Source: Bryobacteraceae bacterium CoA2 C42 (GTDB lineage: Bacteria; Acidobacteriota; Terriglobia; Bryobacterales; Bryobacteraceae). Taken from it: a stretch of DNA of 64,000 nucleotides. The notes under the pieces were generated by a model that saw only the letters and a list, made by a program, of their open reading frames with translations, was not told where the DNA came from and did no database searches. The DNA is taken from the NCBI GenBank assembly GCA_019931245.1, contig JAINDL010000006.1, positions 1 through 64,000 of the forward strand, given 5' to 3'. Both the position numbers and the translations under genes were made by a program. Numbering within the stretch: position 1 is the first letter of the stretch; the number at the start of each line of letters is the position of its first letter. Shown one piece after another: positions 53,786 through 62,601 of this stretch.

Positions 53786-55623
53786 TTCGCCGTCTCCCAG
53801 GAAAGCGTGAACCGGTAGGTGTCGGCGCCGCGCGCCGGGTCCCGGATCTCAACCCGTCCCGTCGCCGGATCCACCAGCTTCACCTCACCCCGCCCCCGCA
53901 GCTTTTCCACCCGGTACTGCGGGCTGTAGTAACGCGAAACCGCCCCCGTACACTGCTGGCTCACCTCCCGCTCCGGCGCCCCCACCAGCACCTCGTAAAC
54001 CGGCCGTCCACCGATCAGCGAGACCCCCACGGTGCCATCCACCACCACCTCCACCGTACAACTCCCCTTCGCCATCGCCGGCCCGGCCGCGGGCGCCGCC
54101 TGCCCCGCCTGTCCCACCTGTCCCACCTGTCCCACCACCTTTCGCTCGACCGCCACAAACGCCGGCTCCGGCCCCCCCACATCGAGATACGGATTGAACA
54201 CGTACTCGGTCGAAATCGGACGATCGGCGGGAAACCGCAGATTCTGCGAAAAACCGTAGGCCGGATCCGCCCCCCACTGCCCCGTCGCCAGGATCTTCCG
54301 CCGCTGCGTCGCCACGTCGTGCCAGCCCCAGAAAGGCTTCGCCTTATCCCGCCCGTGCTTCACCCCGTAAAAGCTGCCCGCCACCGCCGCCGCCCGCATC
54401 CGCGGACGCCCCCCGGCCGGCGTGTAGCTATAAAACGCGCTCAGCAGCCGCTCCTCTCCGTTCGACTCCCGGGTCGCGCGCGCCCACCAATGGTGATAAA
54501 TCGGCAGTAACTCGTAACCAACCTCGCGGTCCACCCCGTGCCGCGGCCGCTCCGCCGCGCCCTTATAGACGTAAGTAATGCCGGTGTTCTGCTTCCAATC
54601 GAAGTTATTCCCGTCAAAAAACGACTTCTGATCGCCGGCCCCCAGCGCCCCGTGCCCTCCCGCTTCGAGAAACACCACCGGATGCGACCCGTCATGCAGC
54701 AGCAGCGGGCCGTCCACGTTGTGAGCCCCGCCCCGTATGCCCGCGTCGCCCGCCGTGTACGAGTAAATATTGTTGTGCGCCAGCGTCTCCATCGCCTCAA
54801 TCCGGCCCAGCGCCGAACCGTCCTTCCGCACCGCGACAATCACTCCCTCGTTATCGTTCTCATGGCACGTGCCCGCCACGCAGTTATCCGAGTAATCCCG
54901 CGCGTGGAAGAAGTTGTAAATCAAAAACCAGTGCGACCGCGACTCGATCGCGGCGTAATAAACATAGGCCTGCGTCGATCCCGCCCCCAGGTTATCCCAG
55001 TTATTCCCGCCGTCCCAGTCGTTGTCGTAATCGACGCGGCAGATAGCGTCGGCCCGCCAGTCAAACCACGTCTCCTGCGCCACGTAAGGCGCGTAGTGCT
55101 CCGCGAGCTGGCGATAGGGATCGGCCATCGGACTCTCCGGCCCGAAGGTCCACTTTTCCGCGGTCTCCGGCGGCGCCGGCGCCGCCGCATCGACGACGAT
55201 CTCCGCCGCCGTCCGCAACTCCCCCAGCCGAAACTCCACCGTATACTTCCCCGGAGTCTCCGGCGCATGGTACACAATCGCGTCCTTCACCGTAAACTGC
55301 CCGGAAAGCTGCCGGAACAGCGACCCGGCCAAGCCCGTCGCCGGATCGTAGAACGGTTCCGTGTCCGTCCCCTGAAACCGGAATGGCTTGGAAACCCAGC
55401 CGCCCCGCGGCGACACCACCTCGACGCTCCACCCCGCCTGCCGCAGGCGGGCCTCCTTCGTCTTCTCGCCGTCCGGCACCTGGCCATACACCTTCACCTG
55501 CAAAATCGCTTCCCTGTGCGGCCGGATGCGCAGCGCTGCCGGCGTGGCCGACACCGCCAGACGCGACGGATTTTGCCCCCACGCCGCCATCACACAGAAC
55601 AAAACGAAAATACAGGAACGCAT
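53782..55623 (-). CDS. large secreted protein of unknown function
   Basis: A 613-residue secreted protein (signal CIFVLFCVMAAWGQNP). An N-terminal beta domain of about 150 residues (HREAILQVKVYGQVPDGEK) is followed by a region rich in Trp, Tyr and Asp (DYDNDWDGGNNWDNLGAG, HWFLIYNFFHARDYSD, TCHENDNEG). That resembles the VPS62-like proteins in which a HEND motif recurs, a loose match. Near residue 500 it has a short repeat (GQVGQVGQAGQ) encoded by a 9-bp tandem repeat. The ATG at 55623 starts the signal and has a TATAAT box 6 nt upstream. It follows the metallophosphoesterase gene by 7 nt. Confidence 0.6.
   Translation of the reverse strand: MRSCIFVLFCVMAAWGQNPSRLAVSATPAALRIRPHREAILQVKVYGQVPDGEKTKEARLRQAGWSVEVVSPRGGWVSKPFRFQGTDTEPFYDPATGLAGSLFRQLSGQFTVKDAIVYHAPETPGKYTVEFRLGELRTAAEIVVDAAAPAPPETAEKWTFGPESPMADPYRQLAEHYAPYVAQETWFDWRADAICRVDYDNDWDGGNNWDNLGAGSTQAYVYYAAIESRSHWFLIYNFFHARDYSDNCVAGTCHENDNEGVIVAVRKDGSALGRIEAMETLAHNNIYSYTAGDAGIRGGAHNVDGPLLLHDGSHPVVFLEAGGHGALGAGDQKSFFDGNNFDWKQNTGITYVYKGAAERPRHGVDREVGYELLPIYHHWWARATRESNGEERLLSAFYSYTPAGGRPRMRAAAVAGSFYGVKHGRDKAKPFWGWHDVATQRRKILATGQWGADPAYGFSQNLRFPADRPISTEYVFNPYLDVGGPEPAFVAVERKVVGQVGQVGQAGQAAPAAGPAMAKGSCTVEVVVDGTVGVSLIGGRPVYEVLVGAPEREVSQQCTGAVSRYYSPQYRVEKLRGRGEVKLVDPATGRVEIRDPARGADTYRFTLSWETAN
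54099..54134 (+). repeat. 9-bp tandem repeat, four units
   Basis: CCTGCCCCG followed by three exact copies of CCTGTCCCA. On the coding (minus) strand it encodes repeated Val-Gly-Gln, a probable flexible linker. The length is a multiple of three, so copy-number change would keep the frame. Confidence 0.8.
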
Positions 55624-55629
55624 AGCCCA

Positions 55630-55635
55630 ATTATA
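55630..55635 (-). promoter_or_regulatory. TATAAT -10 box overlapping the upstream stop codon
   Basis: The last codons of the metallophosphoesterase gene are CTA TAA, followed by T. The resulting TATAAT ends 6 nt before the ATG at 55623, so the downstream gene can have its own leaderless start inside the operon. Confidence 0.5.
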
Positions 55636-56515
55636 GGCGTGGCCCCGCCGCCAGCGCCGGGTCGCCCGGATCAAACTGCGGCCCCCCGGCGTTCCACTCC
55701 TCCAATCGAAACGCCCGCCCCAAACCATACGGCGGCGGCAGTTCGCGCACCGTCACCCGCACCTGCCCCCCCGCCACCCGAATCAGGAAATAGTGGTAAA
55801 ACCAACCCTGCCGAAACCCCTCGCCCCGGCTCAACCCACGGTCGATGCTGCCCCCGCTCGAACCGATCTCGCTGTAGTGAATCCCGCCCGTCTCCAGGTG
55901 GACAAACTGGTGGCCGTGGCCCGAAAACACGTGCGTCACGCCGTGCTTCTTCGCCAGATGATGCAACGCAAACTCCCCGCTCCCCACCGCCACCTGCGGA
56001 ATCCAGAACGGTTTGTGCAGAAACACCATCTTCGGATGGCAGCCCGCATGCGCCTGCAGGCTCTGCTCGAGAAACGCGAGCTGCGCCGGCGCCAACCCCT
56101 CGGTCCGGCTGTTGTCCAGAATCACGAACAGCGTATTCTGATGCACCCACGCATACTGCGGCGGGTGGCCGGCGTGCCGGGCAAACGCCGCCGCCGAAGC
56201 ATCGTTCCAGATGTCATGGTTCCCGGGCGTATGCCGGATCGGAAACGGCGCCGTACCCCACAGCGCCTCCATCTCCGCCCACTGCGCCGGCGCCTTGGCG
56301 TCATCGACGCCCTCGATCGCATCCCCAATCGTCACCGCAAACGCCGGGTCCGCCAGCAGCACCTCCCGGAACACCCGGGAGTAGATCTGCGGACGCGCCG
56401 AACCCGTCCGGTCGCCGATCAGCGCAAACGTAAAATCATTTGGTCCGGCGCCGGCGGCCGGCAGCGCGGCGGCGGACAGCAACGGGAACACACGGCGGCG
56501 GGAGAGCGTAAACAT
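55631..56515 (-). CDS. secreted calcineurin-like metallophosphoesterase
   Basis: A 294-residue phosphoesterase. The start MFTLSRRRVFPLLSAAALP looks like a Tat signal. The two-metal site is complete: ALIGDRTGSA, IGDAIEGVDD, TPGNHDIW, the His in FLHKPFW, and FSGHGHQFVH. Members hydrolyse phosphomonoesters or diesters; the substrate is unknown. No ribosome site or -10 box is clear before the ATG. It is divergent from the nfrB-like gene (39 nt between starts) and co-directional with the secreted protein downstream. Confidence 0.88.
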   Translation of the reverse strand: MFTLSRRRVFPLLSAAALPAAGAGPNDFTFALIGDRTGSARPQIYSRVFREVLLADPAFAVTIGDAIEGVDDAKAPAQWAEMEALWGTAPFPIRHTPGNHDIWNDASAAAFARHAGHPPQYAWVHQNTLFVILDNSRTEGLAPAQLAFLEQSLQAHAGCHPKMVFLHKPFWIPQVAVGSGEFALHHLAKKHGVTHVFSGHGHQFVHLETGGIHYSEIGSSGGSIDRGLSRGEGFRQGWFYHYFLIRVAGGQVRVTVRELPPPYGLGRAFRLEEWNAGGPQFDPGDPALAAGPRL

Positions 56516-56543
56516 AAGTGAGATTTTGGACGGACCCAGCCAC

Positions 56544-56549
56544 TAGTCT
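56544..56549 (+). promoter_or_regulatory. TAGTCT -10 box for the nfrB-like gene
   Basis: TAGTCT ends 5 nt before the GTG at 56555, slightly closer than the other leaderless-type boxes in the window. Confidence 0.35.
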
Positions 56550-56554
56550 ATCGA

Positions 56555-58288
56555 GTGTTATCCGGCTTCTCAGCGGCGTTGGACACGATCGTGGCCACTA
56601 TCTTTCCCGGCGTCCTGGCATGGCTCCTGGTAAATGGTGTCGACGATCTGTTGCTGAACCTCTTCTGGCTCTGGCTTCCCGCCAAACCGGCGCCGTCCGC
56701 CGCCCAGGCGCAACCCGAAAAAAACCTCGCCATCTTCGTCCCCCTCTGGCAGGAGCATGACGTCGTCCGGCAGATGGTCACCCACAACGTCACCGCCATC
56801 CGCTACGCCGACTATCACCTCTTCCTCGGCGGCTACCCCAACGACAATGCCACCCTCGATGAGATCCGGGCGATGGAAGACCAGTTCCCTCATGTCCATC
56901 TTTCGCTCGTCCCCCACGACGGACCAACCTCCAAAGCCGACTGCCTCAACTGGGCCTTCCAAACCATGTTGCTCTATGAAGAGCAAAGCGGCACCCGCTT
57001 CGACGGCGTCGTCACCCACGATGCCGAAGACATGATCCATCCCGACTCCCTGCGCTGGATCAGCCACTATCTGTCGAACTACGACATGGTCCAGGTGCCC
57101 GTCCTCGCCCTGCCCACCCCGCTCACCGAACTCGTCCACGGCATCTACATCGATGAGTTCAGCGAGTTTCAAACGCGGGATCTCCAGGTCCGCGAGTCGC
57201 TCGGCGGCTTCCTCCCCGGCAGCGGCGTCGGCACGGGCTTCTCCCGCCGTGCCCTCGAAGCACTCGCGCAGTCGGCGGAAAACCGGATCTTCGAACCCGC
57301 CTGCCTCACCGAAGACTACGAAAACGGCTTCCGCCTCCGCCACCTCGGCTTCCGCCAAACCTTCCTGCCGATTCGCTTCGCCGCGGGCGCCCCCATGGCC
57401 ACCCGCGAATACTTCCCCCGTAGCTGGCGCGCCGCCGTCAAGCAGCGCACGCGCTGGGTTACTGGCATCGTCTGGCAGGGCGCCGAACGCCACGGCTGGC
57501 AGGGCGGCTGGCGCCAGTGGTGGTGGCACTGGCGAGACCGCAAAGGCCTCATCGGCAACCCCGTCGGCGTCCTGTGCAACCTCCTGTTCCTGTACGGACT
57601 CCTCTGGCCCGAACGCCTCCTGGCCCTGCCCGGGGCGCGGTGGCTTCCCGTAACTTTCGCCTTAGTCCTGCTCCATGCCTCCATTCGCGTCGGCATCGTC
57701 CAGCGCTTCTACGGCTGGCCCATGGCCCTCCTGTCCCCCCTGCGCATCCCGGTGGCCAACTGGATCAACGCCTCGGCCAGCCTCCGCGCCACCGTGCGCT
57801 ACGCCAAATCCCGCTGGCGCCGCGAGCCCCTCGCCTGGCTCAAAACCCAACACCAGTATCCCAACCGCTTCGCCCTCGAAGCCCACCGGCCCACCCTCCC
57901 CGAAATCCTCGTCAAATCCGGCTACCTCCCCGCCAGCGCCCTCGAAGGCAAACCCGCCGGCCGCCGTCTGCAGGACTGGCTCGTTGAAACCGGCCGCCTG
58001 AGCGAAGAGCACCTCTACGAAGCCCTCGCCCTCCAACTCTGCATGCCGGTCAGTTTGGTCAGCCCGGACACCGTCTCCCGCGCCATCGCCCGCTCCCTGC
58101 CGGCCCACGTCGTGCGGAAGCATCAGATCATCCCCGTGCGGGTCGAAGACGGCCAACTGGTCGTCGCCGGTCCCGAAGCCCCGCCCGAAACGCTACCCCT
58201 CGCCCTCCGGCCCTACACCCGCCTCGGCGTCAAGTTCGAACTGGTGCCCCGGTCCACCTTCGACCAGATTCTGCAAACCCACCTCTAG
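56555..58288 (+). CDS. NfrB-type glycosyltransferase with MshEN-like domain
   Basis: A 577-residue inner-membrane GT2 glycosyltransferase similar to NfrB, which in E. coli makes a surface glycan used as receptor by phage N4. After a membrane helix (TIVATIFPGVLAWLLVNG) come LAIFVPLWQEHDVV, the nucleotide-sugar site HDAEDMIHP, GVGTGFSRRAL, TEDYENGFRL with the catalytic Asp, and KQRTRWVTG (QxxRW). About three more membrane helices follow. The C-terminus is a type II secretion E N-terminal-like domain (RLQDWLVETGRLSEEHLYEA), the c-di-GMP-binding type in MshE. The RLG of that motif is RLQ here. The start is a GTG. No nfrA-like gene is adjacent. Confidence 0.85.
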   Translation: MLSGFSAALDTIVATIFPGVLAWLLVNGVDDLLLNLFWLWLPAKPAPSAAQAQPEKNLAIFVPLWQEHDVVRQMVTHNVTAIRYADYHLFLGGYPNDNATLDEIRAMEDQFPHVHLSLVPHDGPTSKADCLNWAFQTMLLYEEQSGTRFDGVVTHDAEDMIHPDSLRWISHYLSNYDMVQVPVLALPTPLTELVHGIYIDEFSEFQTRDLQVRESLGGFLPGSGVGTGFSRRALEALAQSAENRIFEPACLTEDYENGFRLRHLGFRQTFLPIRFAAGAPMATREYFPRSWRAAVKQRTRWVTGIVWQGAERHGWQGGWRQWWWHWRDRKGLIGNPVGVLCNLLFLYGLLWPERLLALPGARWLPVTFALVLLHASIRVGIVQRFYGWPMALLSPLRIPVANWINASASLRATVRYAKSRWRREPLAWLKTQHQYPNRFALEAHRPTLPEILVKSGYLPASALEGKPAGRRLQDWLVETGRLSEEHLYEALALQLCMPVSLVSPDTVSRAIARSLPAHVVRKHQIIPVRVEDGQLVVAGPEAPPETLPLALRPYTRLGVKFELVPRSTFDQILQTHL

Positions 58289-59361
58289 CGCCGCGAGAGC
58301 CCCCAGACGGTGGTCGACCGCAGCGGAACCCCCTTCTTCACCACCGTCGAAGGAAAACTCGGCCGGTTCGGCGAATCCGGATAATGCTGCGTCTCAAAGC
58401 AAAATCCCGCTCGCCGCACATACTGCCGCTTACCCTTACCGGTCAGCTTGCCGTCGAGAAAGTTCCCCGTGTAGAACTGCACCCCGGGCTCGGTCGTCGC
58501 CACCGTCAACACCCGGCCCGACCGCGGACTATACGCCTCAATCACCTTCCGCAGCGTCCCCGCCCCGCCGTTCAGCGCCCAGTTGTGGTCGTAGCCGCCG
58601 CCAAACTGAATCTGCTGGTCCCGGGCGTCAATCCGGGCGCCGATCGCCGTCGCCTTCCGGAAGTCGAACGGCGTCCCCGCCACCCCGCGCAGTTCGCCCG
58701 TCGGGATCAGCCCGGCATCCACCGGCGTGAACCGGTCCGCATCGATCCGCACCACGTGGTCAAGAATCGTCGCCTCGCCCGACAAGTTGAAGTAGGCGTG
58801 GTTGGTCAGATTCGCCACCGTGTCCTCGCTCGCTGCGGCCAGATAGTCAATCCGCAGCTCATTCCCGGCCGTCAGCGTGTAAGTAACCGTCACATCCAAC
58901 TGCCCGGGATAACCCTCCTCGCCCGCGGCGCTGCGATAGGTGAACTCCACGGCGTCCGCCTTGGCCGTAGCTTTCCATACGCGCTTGTCAAATCCGCGCA
59001 GACCGCCGTGCAACGCGTTGGCGCCATTGTTCACGGCCAGCGAATAGCTCTTGCCGTTCAACGAAAACCGACCCTTGGCGATGCGGTTCCCGTAGCGGCC
59101 CACAATCGCTCCCATGTAGGGCTGCTCCTGCAAATAGCCGGCCAGCGAATCAAATCCCAGCAGAACATCAAAGCCATCCGGCCCTGCCAGCGACACGACC
59201 GTAGCTCCGTAGGTCATGATCCGCGCCGTCATCCCGGCGGCGTTTGAGAGCGTATAAATCTCCACCGCCTGCCCGTCGGGCGTACGGCCAAAAGCCTCTT
59301 TCTTGACGGCGGCCGGCAGGCCGAGCGCGACGGCGGTGATCAACAGTGCAGTGCGAAGCAT
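58285..59361 (-). CDS. galM: periplasmic aldose 1-epimerase
   Basis: A 358-residue mutarotase that interconverts alpha and beta anomers of aldoses. The catalytic His is in LTNHAYFNL and the catalytic Glu in TTEPGVQFYTGNF; NGANALHGGLRGFDKRVW and GYDHNWAL line the pocket. Unlike the cytoplasmic enzymes it has a signal peptide (TALLITAVALGLPAAV), so it acts in the periplasm on incoming sugars. It lies 7 nt after the DinB gene with its own TATAAT box overlapping that gene's stop codon. It overlaps the nfrB-like gene tail-to-tail by 4 nt (CTAG). Confidence 0.92.
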   Translation of the reverse strand: MLRTALLITAVALGLPAAVKKEAFGRTPDGQAVEIYTLSNAAGMTARIMTYGATVVSLAGPDGFDVLLGFDSLAGYLQEQPYMGAIVGRYGNRIAKGRFSLNGKSYSLAVNNGANALHGGLRGFDKRVWKATAKADAVEFTYRSAAGEEGYPGQLDVTVTYTLTAGNELRIDYLAAASEDTVANLTNHAYFNLSGEATILDHVVRIDADRFTPVDAGLIPTGELRGVAGTPFDFRKATAIGARIDARDQQIQFGGGYDHNWALNGGAGTLRKVIEAYSPRSGRVLTVATTEPGVQFYTGNFLDGKLTGKGKRQYVRRAGFCFETQHYPDSPNRPSFPSTVVKKGVPLRSTTVWGLSRR

Positions 59362-59367
59362 CCTGCA

Positions 59368-59373
59368 ATTATA
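59368..59373 (-). promoter_or_regulatory. TATAAT -10 box overlapping the DinB stop codon
   Basis: The DinB gene ends CTA TAA followed by T, forming TATAAT, which ends 6 nt before the galM ATG. The arrangement is the same as at 55630-55635. Confidence 0.5.
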
Positions 59374-59815
59374 GTTGGGCTAGATGGTTCCGGTCGTGCC
59401 CGGCGATAATCTCGACGAGTGTGCGGAAAGTTAAATCACCCAACTCCGGATGCACCACCGGCCTGTCAAAAGTCTCCGCCGGCAACTGCCGCAGGAAACC
59501 GAGGAGCCACGCCCGGACGCTCGTAAAAACGGCCAGCGCCGCCGCCGGGTCAGCGTTCGCATAACTGTTCGCCCAACGGTCCTGGTCGAAGGGCTGCACC
59601 ACGTAACTCTCCTCGGCCGCGGCCTGCCGCAGACGAAACGCAAACGCTACCTCGCAGTCGGCCAGGTGCGCCAGAATCTGTCCGTAAGTCCACTTACCCG
59701 ACGCCCAGGGCGTCGCGTACCGCGCCGGGTCAATGGCCGCCAGTCGAGCCGGAGTAGCGGCCAGCACAGCCAGCGGATCCAGGTCGCCAAGGTGCTGGCC
59801 GTAGGGATTACTCAT
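59369..59815 (-). CDS. DinB-like family protein
   Basis: A 148-residue four-helix-bundle protein of the DinB/YfiT type. Putative metal ligands are the His in ILAHLADCEVAFAFR and the pair in AGHDRNHLAQL at the C-terminus. FDQDRWANSYANADPAAAL is the usual loop between helices. Members include thiol transferases and many proteins of unknown role. The ATG overlaps the stop of the BIG2 gene (TAATG), so it belongs to the operon coming from the right edge. Confidence 0.85.
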   Translation of the reverse strand: MSNPYGQHLGDLDPLAVLAATPARLAAIDPARYATPWASGKWTYGQILAHLADCEVAFAFRLRQAAAEESYVVQPFDQDRWANSYANADPAAALAVFTSVRAWLLGFLRQLPAETFDRPVVHPELGDLTFRTLVEIIAGHDRNHLAQL

Positions 59816-62601
59816 TAAATTGGCTTAGCCTCGTACAATACCGTCTCATCGTCGTAGGTCATCGCCAGGAAGTAGACCGTACCGTCATCCCGGAAATCGA
59901 TGGCATTGATTCGAATCAGATAGTCCCCGTCGGGCGTCGGGCGGAAGAAGTTAATCACCTGCCGCACCTCCTCCCCGCGGCGAACGAGCAGGAAGTTGTT
60001 GCCGTTCGACTGCTGGAACAACACATCCCCGTTGCGATTGGCATCGGTAGCGACCACCGCGTTAGCCACCTGCCCGTTCGGCATCACCGACGAGTTGTTG
60101 ACGAGAATCTCCCAACCGCCCGACTTCCACTCCACCAGAATCGGCCCGCCCGAGGCCACGTTCAAGCCCGCAAACAGCCGCGTCCCGCCCACGCGGGTCA
60201 AATTCGCAATCCCCGTCACCAGGTGCGTCCCGATCCGCGTCACGTTCGGCTCCGCCATCCGCGTCCACGTCTGCCCGTTCCAGTGGTGCAACACCGGCAC
60301 ACCCACGTTCCGGAACCGCAGCGAGGCCAACACCTGCCCCGTATCGGCCAGGCTGAACGAATCGAAACTCGAAACAATCCGGCCATCAATCGTGGTCGCC
60401 GTGGCGGCCGTTCCGCTCAGCACCAGTAACTGCCGCGCTTGGCCGTTCGACCACAGAAAGATCCGATTATCCCCGGCGCTCGTCGACGAATGGAATAACA
60501 ACTCCCCATTGCCGTTCACATCAAACTGGCCAGGGTTATTCACCGTCAACGTATCAATGCGCAGCGGAAAACGCAGAATCAACTCCGGCGACCCGCCCCG
60601 GACCACCCGCCCGATGCCCACGCCCGAAATAAAATACAGATCCCCGTTCGGAGCCCGGCGCAGGTTGTAGGTCGCCCCGTGAAACCCGCCGAACCACATC
60701 GTTGTACCGAACAAACGCTCACCGGTCGCCAGCGGCACATCAAACGCCTGGCCATTCCATTCCGCCACCGAGCCGGTCGTGCCGCCCGATAACAGCTGCG
60801 GCGCCCCTTCGCGCGCACCGCCAATGAAAGTGATCAGATTCACCGGCGCCGTTACCTTCAGCATCCGGCCCGACCAGGCCAGAAAATCCGGTTCCCCGCC
60901 AATCCGCACCAACCCCATCGTCAGCGTCGTCGTCCGCACCATCAGGAAGATCTCGCCCCGGGCATTGATCGCCCCGCTCTCGATCGCCTCGACGGTGGTC
61001 GGGCCCAGCGCCGGCCGCGACAACAGAAACTGCGACTGCGGCTCGCTGCCCGGCTTCCACAGATAGACGCCATTCCCCCGGTTATTAAACGGATTAGCGA
61101 ACAGCAGCGCCCCGTGGTTCGGGTGATAGGAGAGAATGCCGGTCTGGCCCGTCAACTGTAAGGAACGGATCTGATTCGTCCGGTCGATGTGGACATAGTG
61201 CGTCGTGTTGTTGTTGAGCACCACCGCGCACAAAAGTTCTCCGTTCTCGTCAACCCAGAAGGCAGGCGCGTTGGCGGAGCCACCCGCGAAACTGCGAACC
61301 GTCGAACCGGCCACGGCGTCACCCACGCCCAGCACCCGCTGCCGCGTCCCATCCGGCAGGTGGCGGAACCAAACCCGGTTAGCCCCCTGCGATAGCGAAT
61401 AGTAGGCCGCACCGTCGGCCGCGATACCGAAATCGTTGTCCACCGTAAAGGCTGCGGTACCGAACGGATCAAAGCGGTCTGCTGTCGAAACCAGCAGTTC
61501 GTAGTCGCGCTGATCGTAAGACCGGAACAGCCCGGTGTAAGTCACCGGATTGTTTTCAAACCGAAACGTAGCCCGCACCAATACCGCCCCGCTCGAAGCC
61601 AGCGAGTTTCGCGTAATGAAGATGTTGCCGGTGGCCTCGGTCGCTCCCAGCGGGGTGTTGTTGGAAAACACAGGAAACACCCCATTCCGATCACCGCTCG
61701 AAAGCTGCCGCCCGTTGATGTTCGTATCCTCGTACGTCAACACCTGCCCCTTCCGCGTAATCGAATGCGAGAACAGTTCATTCGCAAAACTGGCCGAAGC
61801 AAACCGCGGAACACCCGTGGCGGTCACCACGCTCCACTCCCCCTCGCGCCAATTCAGCAGCGCCCCCGTCAACCCGCCCAGCGAGGCATTGACGAACACC
61901 TCGCCATCATCGGTCGCCCACACCATCGACGGCCGCGCCCGCAGTTCAAATTCGCCCGGCTGCTGATTCATGTTATGGAACAACCGCCGCACCCGGTACG
62001 TGCGCGGAGCATTCGTCGTCACCCGCGCCGTCACCTGCCACTGCCGCTGCAAGCCCGTCTGCACATCGCCATAGCTAAAGGTGGCCAGCACCATATTGGC
62101 CCCCTCGGCAATCGCCGACATCACCCCCTGCGGCGTAATCCGCGCCGTTTGCGTCGTCCCGTTGCGCAGGTTGGTCACCGTCCATCCCCACGCCACCCCC
62201 GGAATCACATTGCCATCGGCGTCCAGCGCCGTAGCCGAAAACTGCCGCGTGGCGCCGACATCCACGTCGGCCTCCTGCGGGTCAATGCGCACCTCGCTCG
62301 GAATCGTCTGCACCGCCGTCTCGGCCACCAGCGACCCCAGCCGCGCCACTACCCGCAACGTCCCCAAACCCCGCGCTGTCAGCAACCCACTGGAGTTGAT
62401 CGTCGCAAATATAGCGTTATTGACCGACCACGTAACCACCGCGTTCTGCAGTTGATTCCCCCCCGCATCCCGCGCCACGGCGCGAAACTGCAGCGTCCGG
62501 CCCACGAGCACCTGCGACGAGTCGCTCAACACTTGCAGAGTCGCCGGGGTCTGCGCCGCCGCCGAAAGAGCCATCAACAAAAAGAACGCCAGCCGCCGCA
62601 T
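59815..62601 (-). CDS. secreted BIG2-domain and propeller-like protein
   Basis: A 928-residue secreted protein (signal LAFFLLMALSAAAQTP). Two bacterial Ig-like (BIG2) domains at about 18-200 are marked by LVGRTLQFRAVARDAGGN, TWSVNNAIFATINSSGLLTA and VGATRQFSATALDADGNVI. From about 210 to the end, repeated units of the type VWATDDGEVFVNASLGG, INARGEIFLMVRTTT and DANRNGDVLFQQSNGNNFL suggest a beta-propeller in which each blade has an ARGE/NGEL-like turn. No catalytic motif is visible. It starts within the stop of the DUF1501 gene (ATGA) and so belongs to that operon. Confidence 0.75.
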   Translation of the reverse strand: MRRLAFFLLMALSAAAQTPATLQVLSDSSQVLVGRTLQFRAVARDAGGNQLQNAVVTWSVNNAIFATINSSGLLTARGLGTLRVVARLGSLVAETAVQTIPSEVRIDPQEADVDVGATRQFSATALDADGNVIPGVAWGWTVTNLRNGTTQTARITPQGVMSAIAEGANMVLATFSYGDVQTGLQRQWQVTARVTTNAPRTYRVRRLFHNMNQQPGEFELRARPSMVWATDDGEVFVNASLGGLTGALLNWREGEWSVVTATGVPRFASASFANELFSHSITRKGQVLTYEDTNINGRQLSSGDRNGVFPVFSNNTPLGATEATGNIFITRNSLASSGAVLVRATFRFENNPVTYTGLFRSYDQRDYELLVSTADRFDPFGTAAFTVDNDFGIAADGAAYYSLSQGANRVWFRHLPDGTRQRVLGVGDAVAGSTVRSFAGGSANAPAFWVDENGELLCAVVLNNNTTHYVHIDRTNQIRSLQLTGQTGILSYHPNHGALLFANPFNNRGNGVYLWKPGSEPQSQFLLSRPALGPTTVEAIESGAINARGEIFLMVRTTTLTMGLVRIGGEPDFLAWSGRMLKVTAPVNLITFIGGAREGAPQLLSGGTTGSVAEWNGQAFDVPLATGERLFGTTMWFGGFHGATYNLRRAPNGDLYFISGVGIGRVVRGGSPELILRFPLRIDTLTVNNPGQFDVNGNGELLFHSSTSAGDNRIFLWSNGQARQLLVLSGTAATATTIDGRIVSSFDSFSLADTGQVLASLRFRNVGVPVLHHWNGQTWTRMAEPNVTRIGTHLVTGIANLTRVGGTRLFAGLNVASGGPILVEWKSGGWEILVNNSSVMPNGQVANAVVATDANRNGDVLFQQSNGNNFLLVRRGEEVRQVINFFRPTPDGDYLIRINAIDFRDDGTVYFLAMTYDDETVLYEAKPI

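Noticed and set aside
54099-54134. Tandem repeats considered as a CRISPR-like array
   Set aside because: Units are 9 bp with no spacers and lie in frame inside a coding sequence.
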